A DNA stretch of 64,000 nucleotides from Paenibacillus sp. JCM 10914 (GCF_001315105.1 NZ_BAZR01000016.1:1-64000); one strand, 5' to 3'. Shown: positions 27,680 to 37,544, counted from the first letter of the stretch. Notes: generated by a model from the sequence alone, not told the origin. Program-made: numbers and translations.

Positions 27680-28399
27680 ATGAAGAAATCATCAATGTTA
27701 TCCAAAATCACATTCGACATGTTATACCAAAAAGGGAATTGGGCCTTGGGATTCCTATTGGTCCTGCTTCTGCTCCATGTTGGAATGGGCATCGGAACGA
27801 GTATCGGTTTGAACGTTCGAAGCGAATTCGCAGAGGAAGACTTCCTCTCGCTTGCGTTCCGTTCAAGCAAAGGCTTTTTGTTGGTGATCGGTATTCTTTC
27901 CGCCTATGGCTTCCTGAGTTATTATGTAAAAATGGGACTCACGCGCAAAGATTTTTATTATGGCGCTGTACTATCTACTGGCATACTGTCCCTGTTATTT
28001 CCGCTTGTGGCTGGAACCATCCAACTTGTGCTCGGGCTGTTCATGAATGGCAGCATTAATTCTGCCATCCTGCAGGAATTCAACAACAATTGGCTGCATT
28101 TTGTCACTGCGTACAGTATCCAGAACTTCTTCTTTTATCTTATGGGATGGTTGATCGGAACAGGCTTCTACCGCTACGACTGGATACGAGGAATCGGCTT
28201 CATTGCCATAGCAGTTGTCGGTATCGCAGTAATTGATGGCTTGTGGCAATACGAGTTGGAATCATTCTGGGGTAACTGGCTGCCGATCACTTTCGGGGAA
28301 ATGCCATTCTTGGCCACGTTGGCTGTCTCACTAGCTGTCATCGTTGTCGCCCTCATCCTTATCCGATTTATGTCCAGAAAAATCACGATCAGGATGTGA
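27680..28399 (+). CDS. ABC transporter membrane subunit, hypothetical
   Basis: 239 residues, two bases after the ATPase stop. Six hydrophobic helices can be seen, including ALGFLLVLLLLHVGMGIG, FLLVIGILSAYGFLSYYV and FMGWLIGTGF-like segments. KMGLTRKDFYYG is the coupling-helix type motif found in such permeases. No sequence family could be fixed. It should be the transport partner of the ATPase. Confidence 0.7.
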   Translation: MKKSSMLSKITFDMLYQKGNWALGFLLVLLLLHVGMGIGTSIGLNVRSEFAEEDFLSLAFRSSKGFLLVIGILSAYGFLSYYVKMGLTRKDFYYGAVLSTGILSLLFPLVAGTIQLVLGLFMNGSINSAILQEFNNNWLHFVTAYSIQNFFFYLMGWLIGTGFYRYDWIRGIGFIAIAVVGIAVIDGLWQYELESFWGNWLPITFGEMPFLATLAVSLAVIVVALILIRFMSRKITIRM

Positions 28400-28412
28400 C
28401 ACATCTATTAGA

Positions 28413-28456
28413 AATGGCTGACTCACTTGGCAGGTGCTGCCTAAGAGTCAGCCATT
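28413..28456. terminator. hairpin terminator after the ABC operon
   Basis: AATGGCTGACTC and GAGTCAGCCATT form a 12-bp stem with a 20-base loop. Confidence 0.7.
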
Positions 28457-28578
28457 CTAGGTTATGACAGTTTCATATGAGTACGTAAACCTGAAGGTGG
28501 TCTTTACACAACCGTCAGAAGAGTATAACGTTATAGTCATACGGATTGACAGTCTATGTGATATGAAGGAGAACATAT

Positions 28579-29237
28579 ATGCAGGAAATGAATCGAATAC
28601 TTATCGTCACCGCCGTAGACGCGGAAAAGGACGCCGTGCTGCGGGGGCTGGGAAACGCTGCAGGCGTCGATGTCATCGCCGGCGGCGTCGGACCCGCAGC
28701 AACCGCTGCAGCAACCGCACGCCAGTTGACCCAGTCCGCCTATCGACTCGTGATCAGCGCAGGCATTGCAGGCGGCTTTCACGGACAAGCAGAGATGGCA
28801 TCCATCGTGGTCGCCGATACGCTGATTGCCGCGGACCTCGGCTCTGAAACCGGGGAAGACGGCGGCTTCCATAGCGTGGAGCAGCTTGGCTTCGGCACGG
28901 CCCGTATTCAAGCAGACCGCGCCTACGCAGCCAAATTAGTAGAAGCCTTGCAGGCTAACGATATCCAGACCACTCTCGGCCCCATCCTTACCGTCTCCAC
29001 CACAACAGGCACGGCCGCAACCGCAGACCGCCTATTGCTGCGCGTACCAGGTGCCGCCGCCGAAGCATGGAAGGATTCGGCGTAGCCACCGCTGCTGCGG
29101 CGGCAGCGATTCCCGTGCTGGAGATTCGTTCGATCTCCAATATGGTCGGACCCCGCGATCGGGGTGCCTGGAAGATCAAAGAAGCGCTGCAGGCGCTGGA
29201 ACAAGCCAGTTCATTACTACCGGAGGTGCTTACATGA
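28579..29237 (+). CDS. mqnB: futalosine hydrolase MqnB, frameshifted
   Basis: Cleaves futalosine to dehypoxanthinylfutalosine and hypoxanthine in the alternative menaquinone pathway. Start at 28579 with GAAGGAG upstream. The protein shows nucleoside-phosphorylase features: VDVIAGGVGPAATAAA and VISAGIAGGFHG. The frame breaks at 29066-29068: one added A (GAAGCAATGG) gives AEAMEGFGVATAAAAAAIPV, the nucleoside-binding loop, then EIRSISNMVGPRDRGAWKI. The corrected stop overlaps the mqnD start (ATGA). Confidence 0.88.
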
Positions 29238-30091
29238 AGATCGCTTTTTCCCCGTGTCCCAACGACACCTTTGTATTCCACGCCTGGGTGCACGGCCTGA
29301 TACCGGATGCGCCTGAGCTTGATGTGTCGTACGCAGATATTAATATTACCAATCATTGGGCGGCTGACGATAGAGAGCATGACATTCTGAAAATCTCTTA
29401 TGCCGCCCTGCCATGGGTTCTGGACGAGTATGCTTTATTGCCTTGCGGCGGCGCACTCGGTCGTGGCTGCGGGCCACTCGTATTAACGGCGGATAAGCTG
29501 CCTGGTGGGGAAGCGGCTAGCGGACCAACCGCCTTATCCGGCCGTACTATCGCCGTCCCGAGCGAACGTTCCACCGCTTATTTGCTCTTCCGGTTATGGG
29601 CGGCACAGAACGTGCCGGGCGGCCTCGGAGAGATTATCGTTATGCCGTTTGACCAGATCATGCCTGCCGTGCGCGACGGCGCCGTTGATGCCGGCCTGGT
29701 CATCCACGAGGCACGCTTTACGTACCCATCGTATGGGTTGAAGCTGATGTCGGACCTTGGGAGCTGGTGGGAATCCGATACCGGGCTGCCGATACCGCTC
29801 GGAGCCATCGTCGCGCGCAGATCCCTGGATTTGAAGCGCATCTCCCAGTGGATTCGAACTTCCGTTGAATACGCGTGGGCACACCCGCAAGATTCCAAGG
29901 CCTACGTCCTGGCGCATGCACAGGAGATGGAGCAGCAGGTGGCTGAAGCGCATATCGATCTGTACGTCAACTCGTTTACGGCAGAACTCGGCGAAGACGG
30001 TTATGCTGCCATCTCCGCCCTGCTCGAACGCGCGGCAGACGAAGGGCTCGTTCCGCGAATCGATCCCGCGCTGTTAAAGAGACCGTACTGA
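29234..30091 (+). CDS. mqnD: 1,4-dihydroxy-6-naphthoate synthase MqnD
   Basis: 285 residues starting at ATG 29234. FSPCPNDTFVFHAWVHGL is the diagnostic N-terminus; DINITNHWAAD and DILKISYAALPWVL follow, and VDAGLVIHEARFTY marks the second lobe of this periplasmic-binding-like fold. Converts cyclic dehypoxanthinyl futalosine to 1,4-dihydroxy-6-naphthoate. Only mqnB and mqnD are here; mqnA, mqnC and mqnE must be elsewhere. Strain of this type makes menaquinone by the futalosine route. Confidence 0.93.
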   Translation: MKIAFSPCPNDTFVFHAWVHGLIPDAPELDVSYADINITNHWAADDREHDILKISYAALPWVLDEYALLPCGGALGRGCGPLVLTADKLPGGEAASGPTALSGRTIAVPSERSTAYLLFRLWAAQNVPGGLGEIIVMPFDQIMPAVRDGAVDAGLVIHEARFTYPSYGLKLMSDLGSWWESDTGLPIPLGAIVARRSLDLKRISQWIRTSVEYAWAHPQDSKAYVLAHAQEMEQQVAEAHIDLYVNSFTAELGEDGYAAISALLERAADEGLVPRIDPALLKRPY

Positions 30092-30097
30092 CATATG

Positions 30098-30155
30098 AAA
30101 GAGGAACGTACCGTGCCGCTGATTTGGCGGCCAACTTGTACGCTCCTCTTTTTTT
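30098..30155. terminator. terminator between mqnD and the convergent glycosylase gene
   Basis: AAAGAGGA with ACGTAC on one side, GTACG with TCCTCTTTTTTT on the other; an inner hairpin CCGC/GCGG adds to the structure. Confidence 0.7.
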
Positions 30156-30166
30156 GGCATCGGTAA

Positions 30167-30682
30167 CTATCGTTCGTCCGACTGGATATATTCATTCAAT
30201 TGCCGATAGATCCCGACAATCTCATCCATTGGCATGCGGACCAGTCCACTGGAGGAAGGTGCTACAAATTCCTGGACCCCATCTACTAGCATTTCCTGTT
30301 GAAAGCCCCAGTCACTTCGCGATTTACCGCTAAATTCGGTATAAACCCCCTTACCGACGAAGCACGCGACTTGCGGTCTGAATTGTTCGAGTTTCTCCTT
30401 CAGTATATCTCGCCCAAGCTGATACTCCGAGCGGGTGATATCCTCTGCTCCCCTTGTGGGTCTGGCCACGATATTGGTGAAGCCATACCCTAACTTCAAT
30501 AATTGCCCGTCTTCTCTAGCCTCGTATAGCCGGGGAGTCAGCCCCGATTGGTGAAGGATGCGCCAGAAATTGTTACGGGGGTTGGCATAGTGATGCCCGA
30601 CCTCGCCGGACCGCAAACTTGGATTGAATCCGATAAATAAGATGGTCAATCCGTAATCGAGATGATCCCTGATTTCATTCAT
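30167..30682 (-). CDS. mug: mismatch-specific uracil/thymine DNA glycosylase (Mug)
   Basis: 171 residues. ILFIGFNPSLRSGEVGHHYANP is the Mug/TDG motif with catalytic Asn (GFNPS), and ARPTRGAEDI is the second conserved block. SSSGLVRMP is the base-flipping loop (consensus NPSGLxR). Removes uracil or thymine from G:U/G:T pairs, starting base excision repair. Length is normal. Confidence 0.88.
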   Translation of the reverse strand: MNEIRDHLDYGLTILFIGFNPSLRSGEVGHHYANPRNNFWRILHQSGLTPRLYEAREDGQLLKLGYGFTNIVARPTRGAEDITRSEYQLGRDILKEKLEQFRPQVACFVGKGVYTEFSGKSRSDWGFQQEMLVDGVQEFVAPSSSGLVRMPMDEIVGIYRQLNEYIQSDER

Positions 30683-30738
30683 GCTTTAGCCTCCTGCTGC
30701 TAAGCCTTGCCAAGACGAACCCTACTATCTTGTTATGT

Positions 30739-31243
30739 TAATGCGTAGTGGCCGAATGGTTCTGGCTATTGTTACGTTTGCGTATCTCATGGATGCCCAT
30801 TACGACCGTAACGAGCTCCCAATCCGTCAGTTCCTCGCTCTCATTATGCAGATGGTAAGCACCTGATTGCAGCCAGTTGCTTACACGATGAAATCGTGCG
30901 GCCAGGCTCCCCGCATGATCAGCTATTTCATATTCGTTGGAAAAGGCTGGCGATATAATCTCAAACGTCCCGCGGGACCCGCATCGTATTCAAACCTCTT
31001 CTTCATAAAACTCATTCTCATGCGTAGCACCCCGAGCTCCTGATCGTTATGATCACGCACGTTCCAGCGATTAGAGAAGAAGCGAAACGATCCGCTACAC
31101 ACCCGGTCACGCGCTGCATCGTATACATCCACGGAGGAGCCAAAAGCACTCTTCAAATCCAATTCGCCGATGACTTCTCCCTGCCGATTCATGATGTCTG
31201 TTCTGCCCGCATTAAAAAAGTTATCCTTAAAGTAGAGGCTCAT
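30739..31243 (-). CDS. LURP-one/tubby-like protein, frameshifted
   Basis: Start MSLYFKDNFFNAGRTDIMNR with GAGCGAGG upstream. The strand-rich repeats (DIMNRQGEVIGELDLKSAFG, VCSGSFRFFSNRWNVRDHN, RMRMSFMKKRFEYDAG) are typical of LURP-one/YxjI domains. The frame breaks at about 30966-30969, where one A added to GGACG gives TFEIISPAFSNEYEIADHAG and a helical C-terminus up to 30739. About 167 residues after correction. Function of the family is unsettled; some members bind membranes or are stress-linked. Confidence 0.65.
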
Positions 31244-31378
31244 TGCACCTCGCTCCCTTCTATTATGTTTATGTGTTACCCATTACAACGATTTCGAAGC
31301 CGAATTGTTTCAACATTTTTTAACGTGAACCGGGAACCAATTCAAGATTGAATTGTCTAATATGATGAGGTGATGCGA

Positions 31379-31914
31379 TTGGAGTATCTGAAGCATATGG
31401 TCGCAGCGGATGACGCTAGCGCCATCCTGAGTGAATTAATGGATCTTTATGGACAGGATGTATGGAATTATGCGTATTTCCTGACCAAGCGGCGGGATGC
31501 CGCAGATGATATTAGCCAAGAGGTTTTTCTAAAAGCGTTCAGACATTTACACGATTTTCAGGGCCGAAGCTCCGTGAAGACATGGCTGCTGACCATCACC
31601 CGGAATATCTCCTTCAATTATCTTAAATCATCCTTCATATCCAGAGTGATGCTGCTAGGGCGGAATATGCCAGACTCCAGTATGCCCTCCGCGAGATGGA
31701 GTATATGGATACACATGCCGTCTCGCGTATCTGGAAGCTGGTTATGCAGCTGCCAGCCAAATACCGGGAGGTGCTTATTCTGGAATCCCACTATCACCTC
31801 ACACGCAAAGAAATGTCGGAGCTGCTGAACATCGCCGAAGGTACGATCAAATCCCGGTTGCACCGGGCACGTGCTCGGATGGAGGAACTGCTGAAAGGAG
31901 AGGATATGCCATGA
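31379..31914 (+). CDS. ECF-type RNA polymerase sigma factor, frameshifted
   Basis: TTG 31379 is chosen because GAGGTG lies seven bases upstream; GTG 31370 and ATG 31373 are in frame too. Region 2 shows VWNYAYFLTKRRDAADDISQ and VFLKAFRHLHDFQGRSSVKT. The frame breaks at 31658-31660: one G added to GGG gives LLGAEYARLQYALREMEYMD, after which region 4 (LPAKYREVLILESHYHLTRK, LNIAEGTIKSRLHRARARM) is intact. The end overlaps the membrane partner gene (ATGA). As it stands the sigma factor would lose its -35 binding region. Confidence 0.85.
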
Positions 31915-32945
31915 CCACCACAAAACAATCGAATGAGCCTACCGAATCGGCATGGACTAGCGAGCTCTCTTCGCCACCGTTTGAAGCGCCCATGTTCACG
32001 GAAGAAATGAAACGCCAGGTGCTCAGCGGCAAACTTGCCCCGAAGTCCATCCCTCATCGTACATCCATTCGTACGCGTAACATTCGCTGGCGTCTGCTAC
32101 CCGTCGGTATCCTGATCATCCTGTTGGCAGGAGCTGCCGGCGTATGGCAGAAGTCGCCTGTACTCCAGCAATGGACCTCTTTGACGATGGGAGATTCATC
32201 GGATTGGGCTCCTCGCCAAGTTTACACCCAGGATGGTGTTGACAAAATACAAGCCTTTCCAGGAGGGGAATTTCCAGCGGGTATAACCTCAGGAGCGATG
32301 TGGATGTTGGTGGATCCAATTGAGACGATGGAAGGAAAAACAATCGAGATCCACGCCATTCATCGTCTATCAGGATATACATTCATGGAATTGCCCGAGA
32401 CGATCATAACAGCCGAGATGGCTTATGATAACTTCACCCGTGTGACCTCAAACTTCGGTCCGCCATTGGCCGGACTATGGAGATACGACGTGATCGTGGA
32501 TGGCGACAAATACGGTGATGTGGTGATCGACGTACCCGATGGCAGCTGGGAGCCTAGTCCGCAGTTTCTATTGGGTAATTCGGACAATTTCCAAATGAAT
32601 TCTAGAATAAATAACTTCCCATATGTACTGAATGGCGTGGAAGGACGATTAGGGTTATTAAACGCAGAAATTATATCTGGAGCGACCAACAAACACATGT
32701 GGTATTTTTGGGGGCGCAGTGAAGATCTCACAGGCGAAGTACAGATTACAGCTGTGAAGAAGGGATCGCACGAAGTCATTACTCTCTTTGAGGCCAAGAC
32801 TCTTCAATCCCAGCTTAACGGGTCGGATGCATCGCTCCATACGATGTTGCTCCTGCCTAGCTCCGGATTGTGGCGCCTCATGGCCACGGTCGACGGCCAA
32901 TTGTTCGGCAGCGTTGTAGTTGACGTGAAGTCACCGGATGGATGA
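31911..32945 (+). CDS. membrane protein with DUF4871-like domain, probable anti-sigma partner
   Basis: 344 residues. Residues 1-60 are cytosolic, 62-82 a membrane helix (LLPVGILIILLAGAAGVW), and the rest lies outside. KHMWYFWGRSEDLTGEVQI resembles the DUF4871 motif of Bacillales lipoproteins. The gene is translationally coupled to the ECF sigma factor, which is the common position for the anti-sigma factor. No zinc anti-sigma motif HxxxCxxC is visible, so that role is inferred from position only. Confidence 0.65.
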   Translation: MTTTKQSNEPTESAWTSELSSPPFEAPMFTEEMKRQVLSGKLAPKSIPHRTSIRTRNIRWRLLPVGILIILLAGAAGVWQKSPVLQQWTSLTMGDSSDWAPRQVYTQDGVDKIQAFPGGEFPAGITSGAMWMLVDPIETMEGKTIEIHAIHRLSGYTFMELPETIITAEMAYDNFTRVTSNFGPPLAGLWRYDVIVDGDKYGDVVIDVPDGSWEPSPQFLLGNSDNFQMNSRINNFPYVLNGVEGRLGLLNAEIISGATNKHMWYFWGRSEDLTGEVQITAVKKGSHEVITLFEAKTLQSQLNGSDASLHTMLLLPSSGLWRLMATVDGQLFGSVVVDVKSPDG

Positions 32946-33120
32946 TGAACGATAGATGCCATTATTAATAATTCTCTGCTGCTCATAAATCAACATCCCT
33001 AGCACACAATGCGAGGCAAAAAGATGCGTAAATACATCCTTTTCCAGACTTCTATCACTTTAACGATACAGTTCCTGCAAAAATGCAGCCTTTTTCCTCA
33101 ACCTTAGCCAGATAATAAAA

Positions 33121-33164
33121 AAACACCATAAATAACTGCAGATAAGCAGCTATTTATGGTGTTT
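33121..33164 (+). terminator. two-stage terminator hairpin
   Basis: AAACACCATAAATA and TATTTATGGTGTTT form a perfect 14-bp stem around an inner CTGC/GCAG stem. Confidence 0.8.
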
Positions 33165-33218
33165 CAACTTTTATTGGATAAATTCCTGCACTTCCGCATC
33201 TTTCTTTGCTCCCACACC

Positions 33219-33270
33219 AGTAACGGCTGCCCGCATGCAGTATATCACTACAAGACAGGCAGCCGTTACT
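33219..33270 (-). terminator. terminator of the lipoprotein gene
   Basis: AGTAACGGCTGCC and GGCAGCCGTTACT, 13-bp stem with a 26-base loop, just after the minus-strand lipoprotein stop. Confidence 0.7.
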
Positions 33271-33297
33271 AAGGTACGGTTACGTAAGATCGATTCA

Positions 33298-34173
33298 TTA
33301 CTGCGCGTTAAGCGCTTCCTCTGGCACTTCGATTTGATCAATCTCATCGTACTTGGAATACGTGCTCTTCATCTTCATCTCCAGGGTCACTTTCTCCCCT
33401 TCGGCTTCCAACTCAAGCACCATATCCAGGTCGGTTGTCGTCGGCAGATATGTTTCCTTGTGCACTCCATATACAAGACTTACGCTCTTGATGTCCATCT
33501 GCTCCATCATCGCTTCCATCTGCGGATCATTTCCCGCCTGGCTCATCATCGACTTGGCAATCTCTTTCAGATTGTCACCGGACACATCCGCAGTCAGGAT
33601 ATACACGTCACCTTCTTCAGTGACCGTGGTATCCTGGGCAATCGATTTAAACTGCTCCAACTGCTGATCCGGACCCGCATTCGCCATATCCATGCTATCT
33701 CGGATCTCTTGCTCCTGCTCTTGCGGAATCTTCATCCATTGATTGTCCATCTCGACATAGATGCCATCTTCCATAATGTATTGCTTCATCTCCACTTTGC
33801 CCTCAGCTGTATCCATCTCAATGATCTGCATCATTTCCATGGGGTCCATCGTAATCTCCGATTCTAGCACCATGTCCACATTTTGTTCCTGACTCTGCTC
33901 GCCTTCAACAACGATATGCTGCTTTATATCGGCATTCATGGCAAAACTCTTCAAATTAGCGGATGCTTCCACTGACCGTTGCAGCAACTCTTCTGCCGTC
34001 GGAACCTCATCTTGCGACTCCTCTTCAACCGGCGACGTCTCTGCAGGCGGCGCTGTTTCCTCTACTGGTGGCGTCGCAGCGCCCTCCTCAACGTCATTGT
34101 CGCTGCCACATGCTGCGATGACCATCATAAGCATGGCTGTGAATAATACCAACGTCCATTTTTTCAAATCCAT
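33298..34173 (-). CDS. DUF6612-like lipoprotein
   Basis: 291 residues. Lipobox VIAACGS at about residues 18-24, then an acidic Pro/Thr linker (VEETAPPAETSPVEEESQDE). The mature domain starts AEELLQRSVEASANLKSFAM and repeats beta strands such as DMVLESEITMDPMEM, DGIYVEMDNQWMKIP and DLDMVLELEAEGEKVTLEM, a LolA/LppX-like half barrel found in DUF6612. Such proteins bind lipids or sense cell-surface state; the role here is unknown. Confidence 0.75.
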   Translation of the reverse strand: MDLKKWTLVLFTAMLMMVIAACGSDNDVEEGAATPPVEETAPPAETSPVEEESQDEVPTAEELLQRSVEASANLKSFAMNADIKQHIVVEGEQSQEQNVDMVLESEITMDPMEMMQIIEMDTAEGKVEMKQYIMEDGIYVEMDNQWMKIPQEQEQEIRDSMDMANAGPDQQLEQFKSIAQDTTVTEEGDVYILTADVSGDNLKEIAKSMMSQAGNDPQMEAMMEQMDIKSVSLVYGVHKETYLPTTTDLDMVLELEAEGEKVTLEMKMKSTYSKYDEIDQIEVPEEALNAQ

Positions 34174-34303
34174 ATCCTCCTAAAGTAGGTGTCCTAGTTA
34201 TTTACCCCAATTCTTGCCATTCGTAACATATCGTGCGGAAGTTGCCCGAATGCAGGGAACGAGATACACTAGACCTATTCTGTTCACTTAGGAGTGTGCT
34301 TCA

Positions 34304-34864
34304 TTGGACAATCTATTGATCACCGGTTATCGAGCCCATGAGCTTGGTATATACAACAACAAACATGAAGGCATTCCCTATATACGCAAAGCCATTGCCA
34401 AACGCCTCATTCCCCTCCTGGATGAAGGGCTGCAATGGGTCATTACCCCTGGACAGTACGGCGTAGACCTCTGGGCCATTGAAGTCGCTATCGAGTTAAA
34501 AGCTCAGTATCCTGCGCTGCGATGTTCCATTCTTACCGCCTATGCCAATCCTGAGGAGCAATGGAAGGACGACAAGAAAGCCTACTTTCAGCAGCTTAAA
34601 CAAGGCGTGGATTTCTACGCACCGGTCAGCAAGGACGCTTATCAGGGAAGCTGGCAATTCTCTGCCAGAGATGAGCTGCTGCTCCGCAAGACCGACGGAA
34701 TCCTGCTCGTCTACGACGAAGATAACGGGGAAGCCAGCCCCAAGTTCATCAAAGAACGTGCGCTAAAGAAGCAGTCCCAGGAAGGTTACCGCTTCATTAG
34801 CATCGGTTCGGAAGAGATTCAGGCAATAGCCGATGAAGAGAGTATGAACCAGGCTGATTATTAG
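34304..34864 (+). CDS. DUF1273 (YpsA) SLOG-fold protein
   Basis: 186 residues from TTG 34304 with AGGAGTG upstream. LITGYRAHELGI and WVITPGQYGVDLWAIE are the glycine loops of the SLOG fold, and DGILLVYDEDNGE is the third block. In Bacillus and Staphylococcus YpsA influences cell division together with GpsB; a nucleotide-derivative ligand is assumed. Here it is a single gene, convergent with the TPM coiled-coil gene, whose stop is seven bases away. Confidence 0.85.
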   Translation: MDNLLITGYRAHELGIYNNKHEGIPYIRKAIAKRLIPLLDEGLQWVITPGQYGVDLWAIEVAIELKAQYPALRCSILTAYANPEEQWKDDKKAYFQQLKQGVDFYAPVSKDAYQGSWQFSARDELLLRKTDGILLVYDEDNGEASPKFIKERALKKQSQEGYRFISIGSEEIQAIADEESMNQADY

Positions 34865-34871
34865 GTGGGTT

Positions 34872-37448
34872 TTACCATTTCGAGCCACCTGAAGAATTGT
34901 TGCTGTTAGAATTTCCGCTCCAGCTAGATTTACCCGTGGAACTTCCTTTGCTACTACTTGAGTCTGGTGAAACACCACTATGAGAGGGATTAGATGATCT
35001 GTTGCTCTGACTGAAGCTGCTACTTATCCCAGACCTGCTCGATTTAGAAATTTGATCCGCGGCACGTTTCATCGCCACTGCTGTGCGCTGAGTTTCGATA
35101 GCGGCTCTTCGCTGTTGTTCGATGATCTCCTGTTGCTGAATATCGGATGCTACACGTCGCATGTAATCATCAATCTGTTGGAGCTCATAAATAGCTTCCG
35201 TATAAAGTCCTTCCGATAACATATCCCTGACTCGGGCTAGATAGGATTTACTGGTTTTCTTAAAGCTTCTTCCTGCTTTTCGAGCAACCTGCTTATACTG
35301 CCTCTCCACCTGAGCAATTCTGCGTTCAGCTTCTTCCTTTTGACGCACGATCTCGCGGACTGCGAAGGAAAACTGTTCGGCGTTCTTGCTGATGAGAGCT
35401 GCCATTAGCTCCAAGTGCTCCAAATCATATGGAGTAGAAGATAATCGATCATATAGCGTTCGAATGCTCTCCCAGATGAACTGCGGCATATCAATCACTT
35501 GCATATGGCTTCGGGTCACAATCTGACTTCGAGAGACAGTCTCTTCATGTTGAATTATGACATCTTCCGAAGATGCCAGATCGTTACGAACCCGTTGAAG
35601 TCGTTCATCCAATTTATCTAATTCAGTTCTGACCTGGGCCAAAGCCAGACGGACTTTGCTCATCATGCTCAGCCCCTCGTCAATTCTCGTTCGGGCTGCT
35701 TCAAAATCCTGAATCAGATCATCAGTAAGTCGCTCTGCATCCGCTATGTTTTGATTAATACCCGTTACCATGCTCTGCGTGCGTATTAATTCATGCTCAC
35801 CTGTTGACCAGTAACGCGATTTAAAACGATCCCGACAACTGTCCAATATTCCATTCAGCAATAAGTGTTCCTCATAGAATCGTTGGACTTGATCCTTAAG
35901 ATCAGGGAGGTCTGTCTGATTCCGGCTTCTCAGGTCTGCCTGAAATTGGGTCAAGGATAATGCTTCCGCCCGTTGGGTATGTGCTCTTTCTGCGTGTCTT
36001 CTGACTTCATCCATCGCTCCAGCACGAAGATATGATTCTGATTGCTTCATCTCATAGCGCGATTCTTCAAGTCGCTCAAATGGACGGACCTTAATCTGGT
36101 TTAAATGATTAGACTCGATAATTTGTCTGATCTCCGTATGAGTCGCCTCCAATTTCTCTTGGAATGCGAGATGATCCTGCAAAAACACGTCCACTTCATC
36201 GATATTCTGCCCGATGATCGCGCGCCGTTGCTCTGCAATCCGAAGTACTCGCTGTGATTCCAAAGGATCAAATAAATTCAGCTCAATTGCACGCTGCATT
36301 TGGCTTTCGATTTGCTGCAGCTCCTCGTACAGTTTTTGAAGCGGAAAGCCCGTTTGTGTCGACTTACGATCCAACCTCTTCCGGCTCATTTGAAGCTCTT
36401 CATTAAGCTTAACTGCCATATCCTTGCTGGTTTGACCTGCAACTTCAATAACCATCAGCTTACTTTCCTCATTCATGACTGTGTGATCAATACGTTCTCT
36501 GATACTTGAATAACGATGTATGTTCAGATTGAGATTCTTGTAATCGAAAATGAAAACGTTCATTTTCTTCAGTTCTTGCTTGGAATCCACCGCCTGAGCG
36601 CACTGTTCTGTCAGAACCCTATAGATCTCTTGAACAGCCTCAGCCGTAGTCCCTTTGACAATCTCTCGAAAGTTCGTGACCTTCTCTTGAGCCGTATTAC
36701 ATCGTACCGTTAACTCTGCGAACTGTAGTTGAATGCGTGTAAGCCTGCGTAATTTAAACCAACCTAGCAGAACCGAACCTATGAAAATTATAATCGCTGA
36801 AGCAACAAAGATTTGAAGCCAAGGGACTCTGATCAATAACTGATTCAAGCCATTGGTGTTCACCATGGTTGGCTCGAATTTAGAGCTAGTCTCAAGCTCG
36901 GGAGCTGGCTCTGGATTCATTATTTCATGCTCGGACGAAGTCGTAGCTTGGGCAGCAACTGAGCCAAGGCGGTGGACTTGATTAATCATACTCGCACTTG
37001 CTTTTGAGAAATCCCCTTCTCTGGCAAATGGAATAAAATAAGTATCCAATAAAGCCGTGATCGCAACACTTCCGCTTCCCAGCCCTTTATGATGACTCCA
37101 GTCATCCAGCACCTTCTGCAAGTCTGGACGATTAAAATTAAACTCAACGCTTCGATCCTCCAATGATATAAGCAGGAGGGTATCTTGATTCTTCAACTTC
37201 CACTGAGCGTATGTCTGATTGGCTATATCGGTTGGGTTTGCCCCATTAAGCCTTGGTAATGTCAGGATATACACATTCAGAAACTCGCCCTCGGCTATTT
37301 TGTTCAAATACTTTATCTGACCTTGATCGAACAAACCCGCTTTATCCTGAACATACCCTTCTTTATTCGGAATCCCGGCAGCATACGCAGAAATTCCACT
37401 AATCATCGTTAGCACCAGAACCACCATAATCATTCGTATAAACTTCAT
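34872..37448 (-). CDS. TPM domain protein with one membrane helix and long coiled coil
   Basis: About 858 residues from ATG 37448 (TTG 37454 is in frame). Residues 1-25 are a signal peptide. Residues about 30-165 are a TPM domain (GYVQDKAGLFDQGQIKYLNK, YAQWKLKNQDTLLLISLEDR). A membrane helix follows at about 212-235 (IFVASAIIIFIGSVLLGW), then about 560 residues of mostly coiled coil, and a Ser/Gly/Asn-rich tail ending SGGSKW. The plan is a TPM domain outside and a huge coiled coil inside, unlike the usual 250-residue YgcG. EzrA has a comparable topology, so a role in envelope or division is a possibility only. Confidence 0.75.
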   Translation of the reverse strand: MKFIRMIMVVLVLTMISGISAYAAGIPNKEGYVQDKAGLFDQGQIKYLNKIAEGEFLNVYILTLPRLNGANPTDIANQTYAQWKLKNQDTLLLISLEDRSVEFNFNRPDLQKVLDDWSHHKGLGSGSVAITALLDTYFIPFAREGDFSKASASMINQVHRLGSVAAQATTSSEHEIMNPEPAPELETSSKFEPTMVNTNGLNQLLIRVPWLQIFVASAIIIFIGSVLLGWFKLRRLTRIQLQFAELTVRCNTAQEKVTNFREIVKGTTAEAVQEIYRVLTEQCAQAVDSKQELKKMNVFIFDYKNLNLNIHRYSSIRERIDHTVMNEESKLMVIEVAGQTSKDMAVKLNEELQMSRKRLDRKSTQTGFPLQKLYEELQQIESQMQRAIELNLFDPLESQRVLRIAEQRRAIIGQNIDEVDVFLQDHLAFQEKLEATHTEIRQIIESNHLNQIKVRPFERLEESRYEMKQSESYLRAGAMDEVRRHAERAHTQRAEALSLTQFQADLRSRNQTDLPDLKDQVQRFYEEHLLLNGILDSCRDRFKSRYWSTGEHELIRTQSMVTGINQNIADAERLTDDLIQDFEAARTRIDEGLSMMSKVRLALAQVRTELDKLDERLQRVRNDLASSEDVIIQHEETVSRSQIVTRSHMQVIDMPQFIWESIRTLYDRLSSTPYDLEHLELMAALISKNAEQFSFAVREIVRQKEEAERRIAQVERQYKQVARKAGRSFKKTSKSYLARVRDMLSEGLYTEAIYELQQIDDYMRRVASDIQQQEIIEQQRRAAIETQRTAVAMKRAADQISKSSRSGISSSFSQSNRSSNPSHSGVSPDSSSSKGSSTGKSSWSGNSNSNNSSGGSKW

Positions 37449-37544
37449 TTCCAATCGCTAGCCCCCACTCTTCACAACACAAACTCTATCCATTATATAC
37501 CATTATAATCAAACCTTCGTTACATAAATTTTTCGAATCAGTAA

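Larger units (their letters stand above)
32946..33297. other. intergenic region with two terminators
   Basis: About 350 bases between convergent genes. It holds a small CTGCA-AAAA-TGCAG hairpin with a T-run near 33075-33094 and the two larger hairpins listed separately. No gene seen. Confidence 0.6.
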
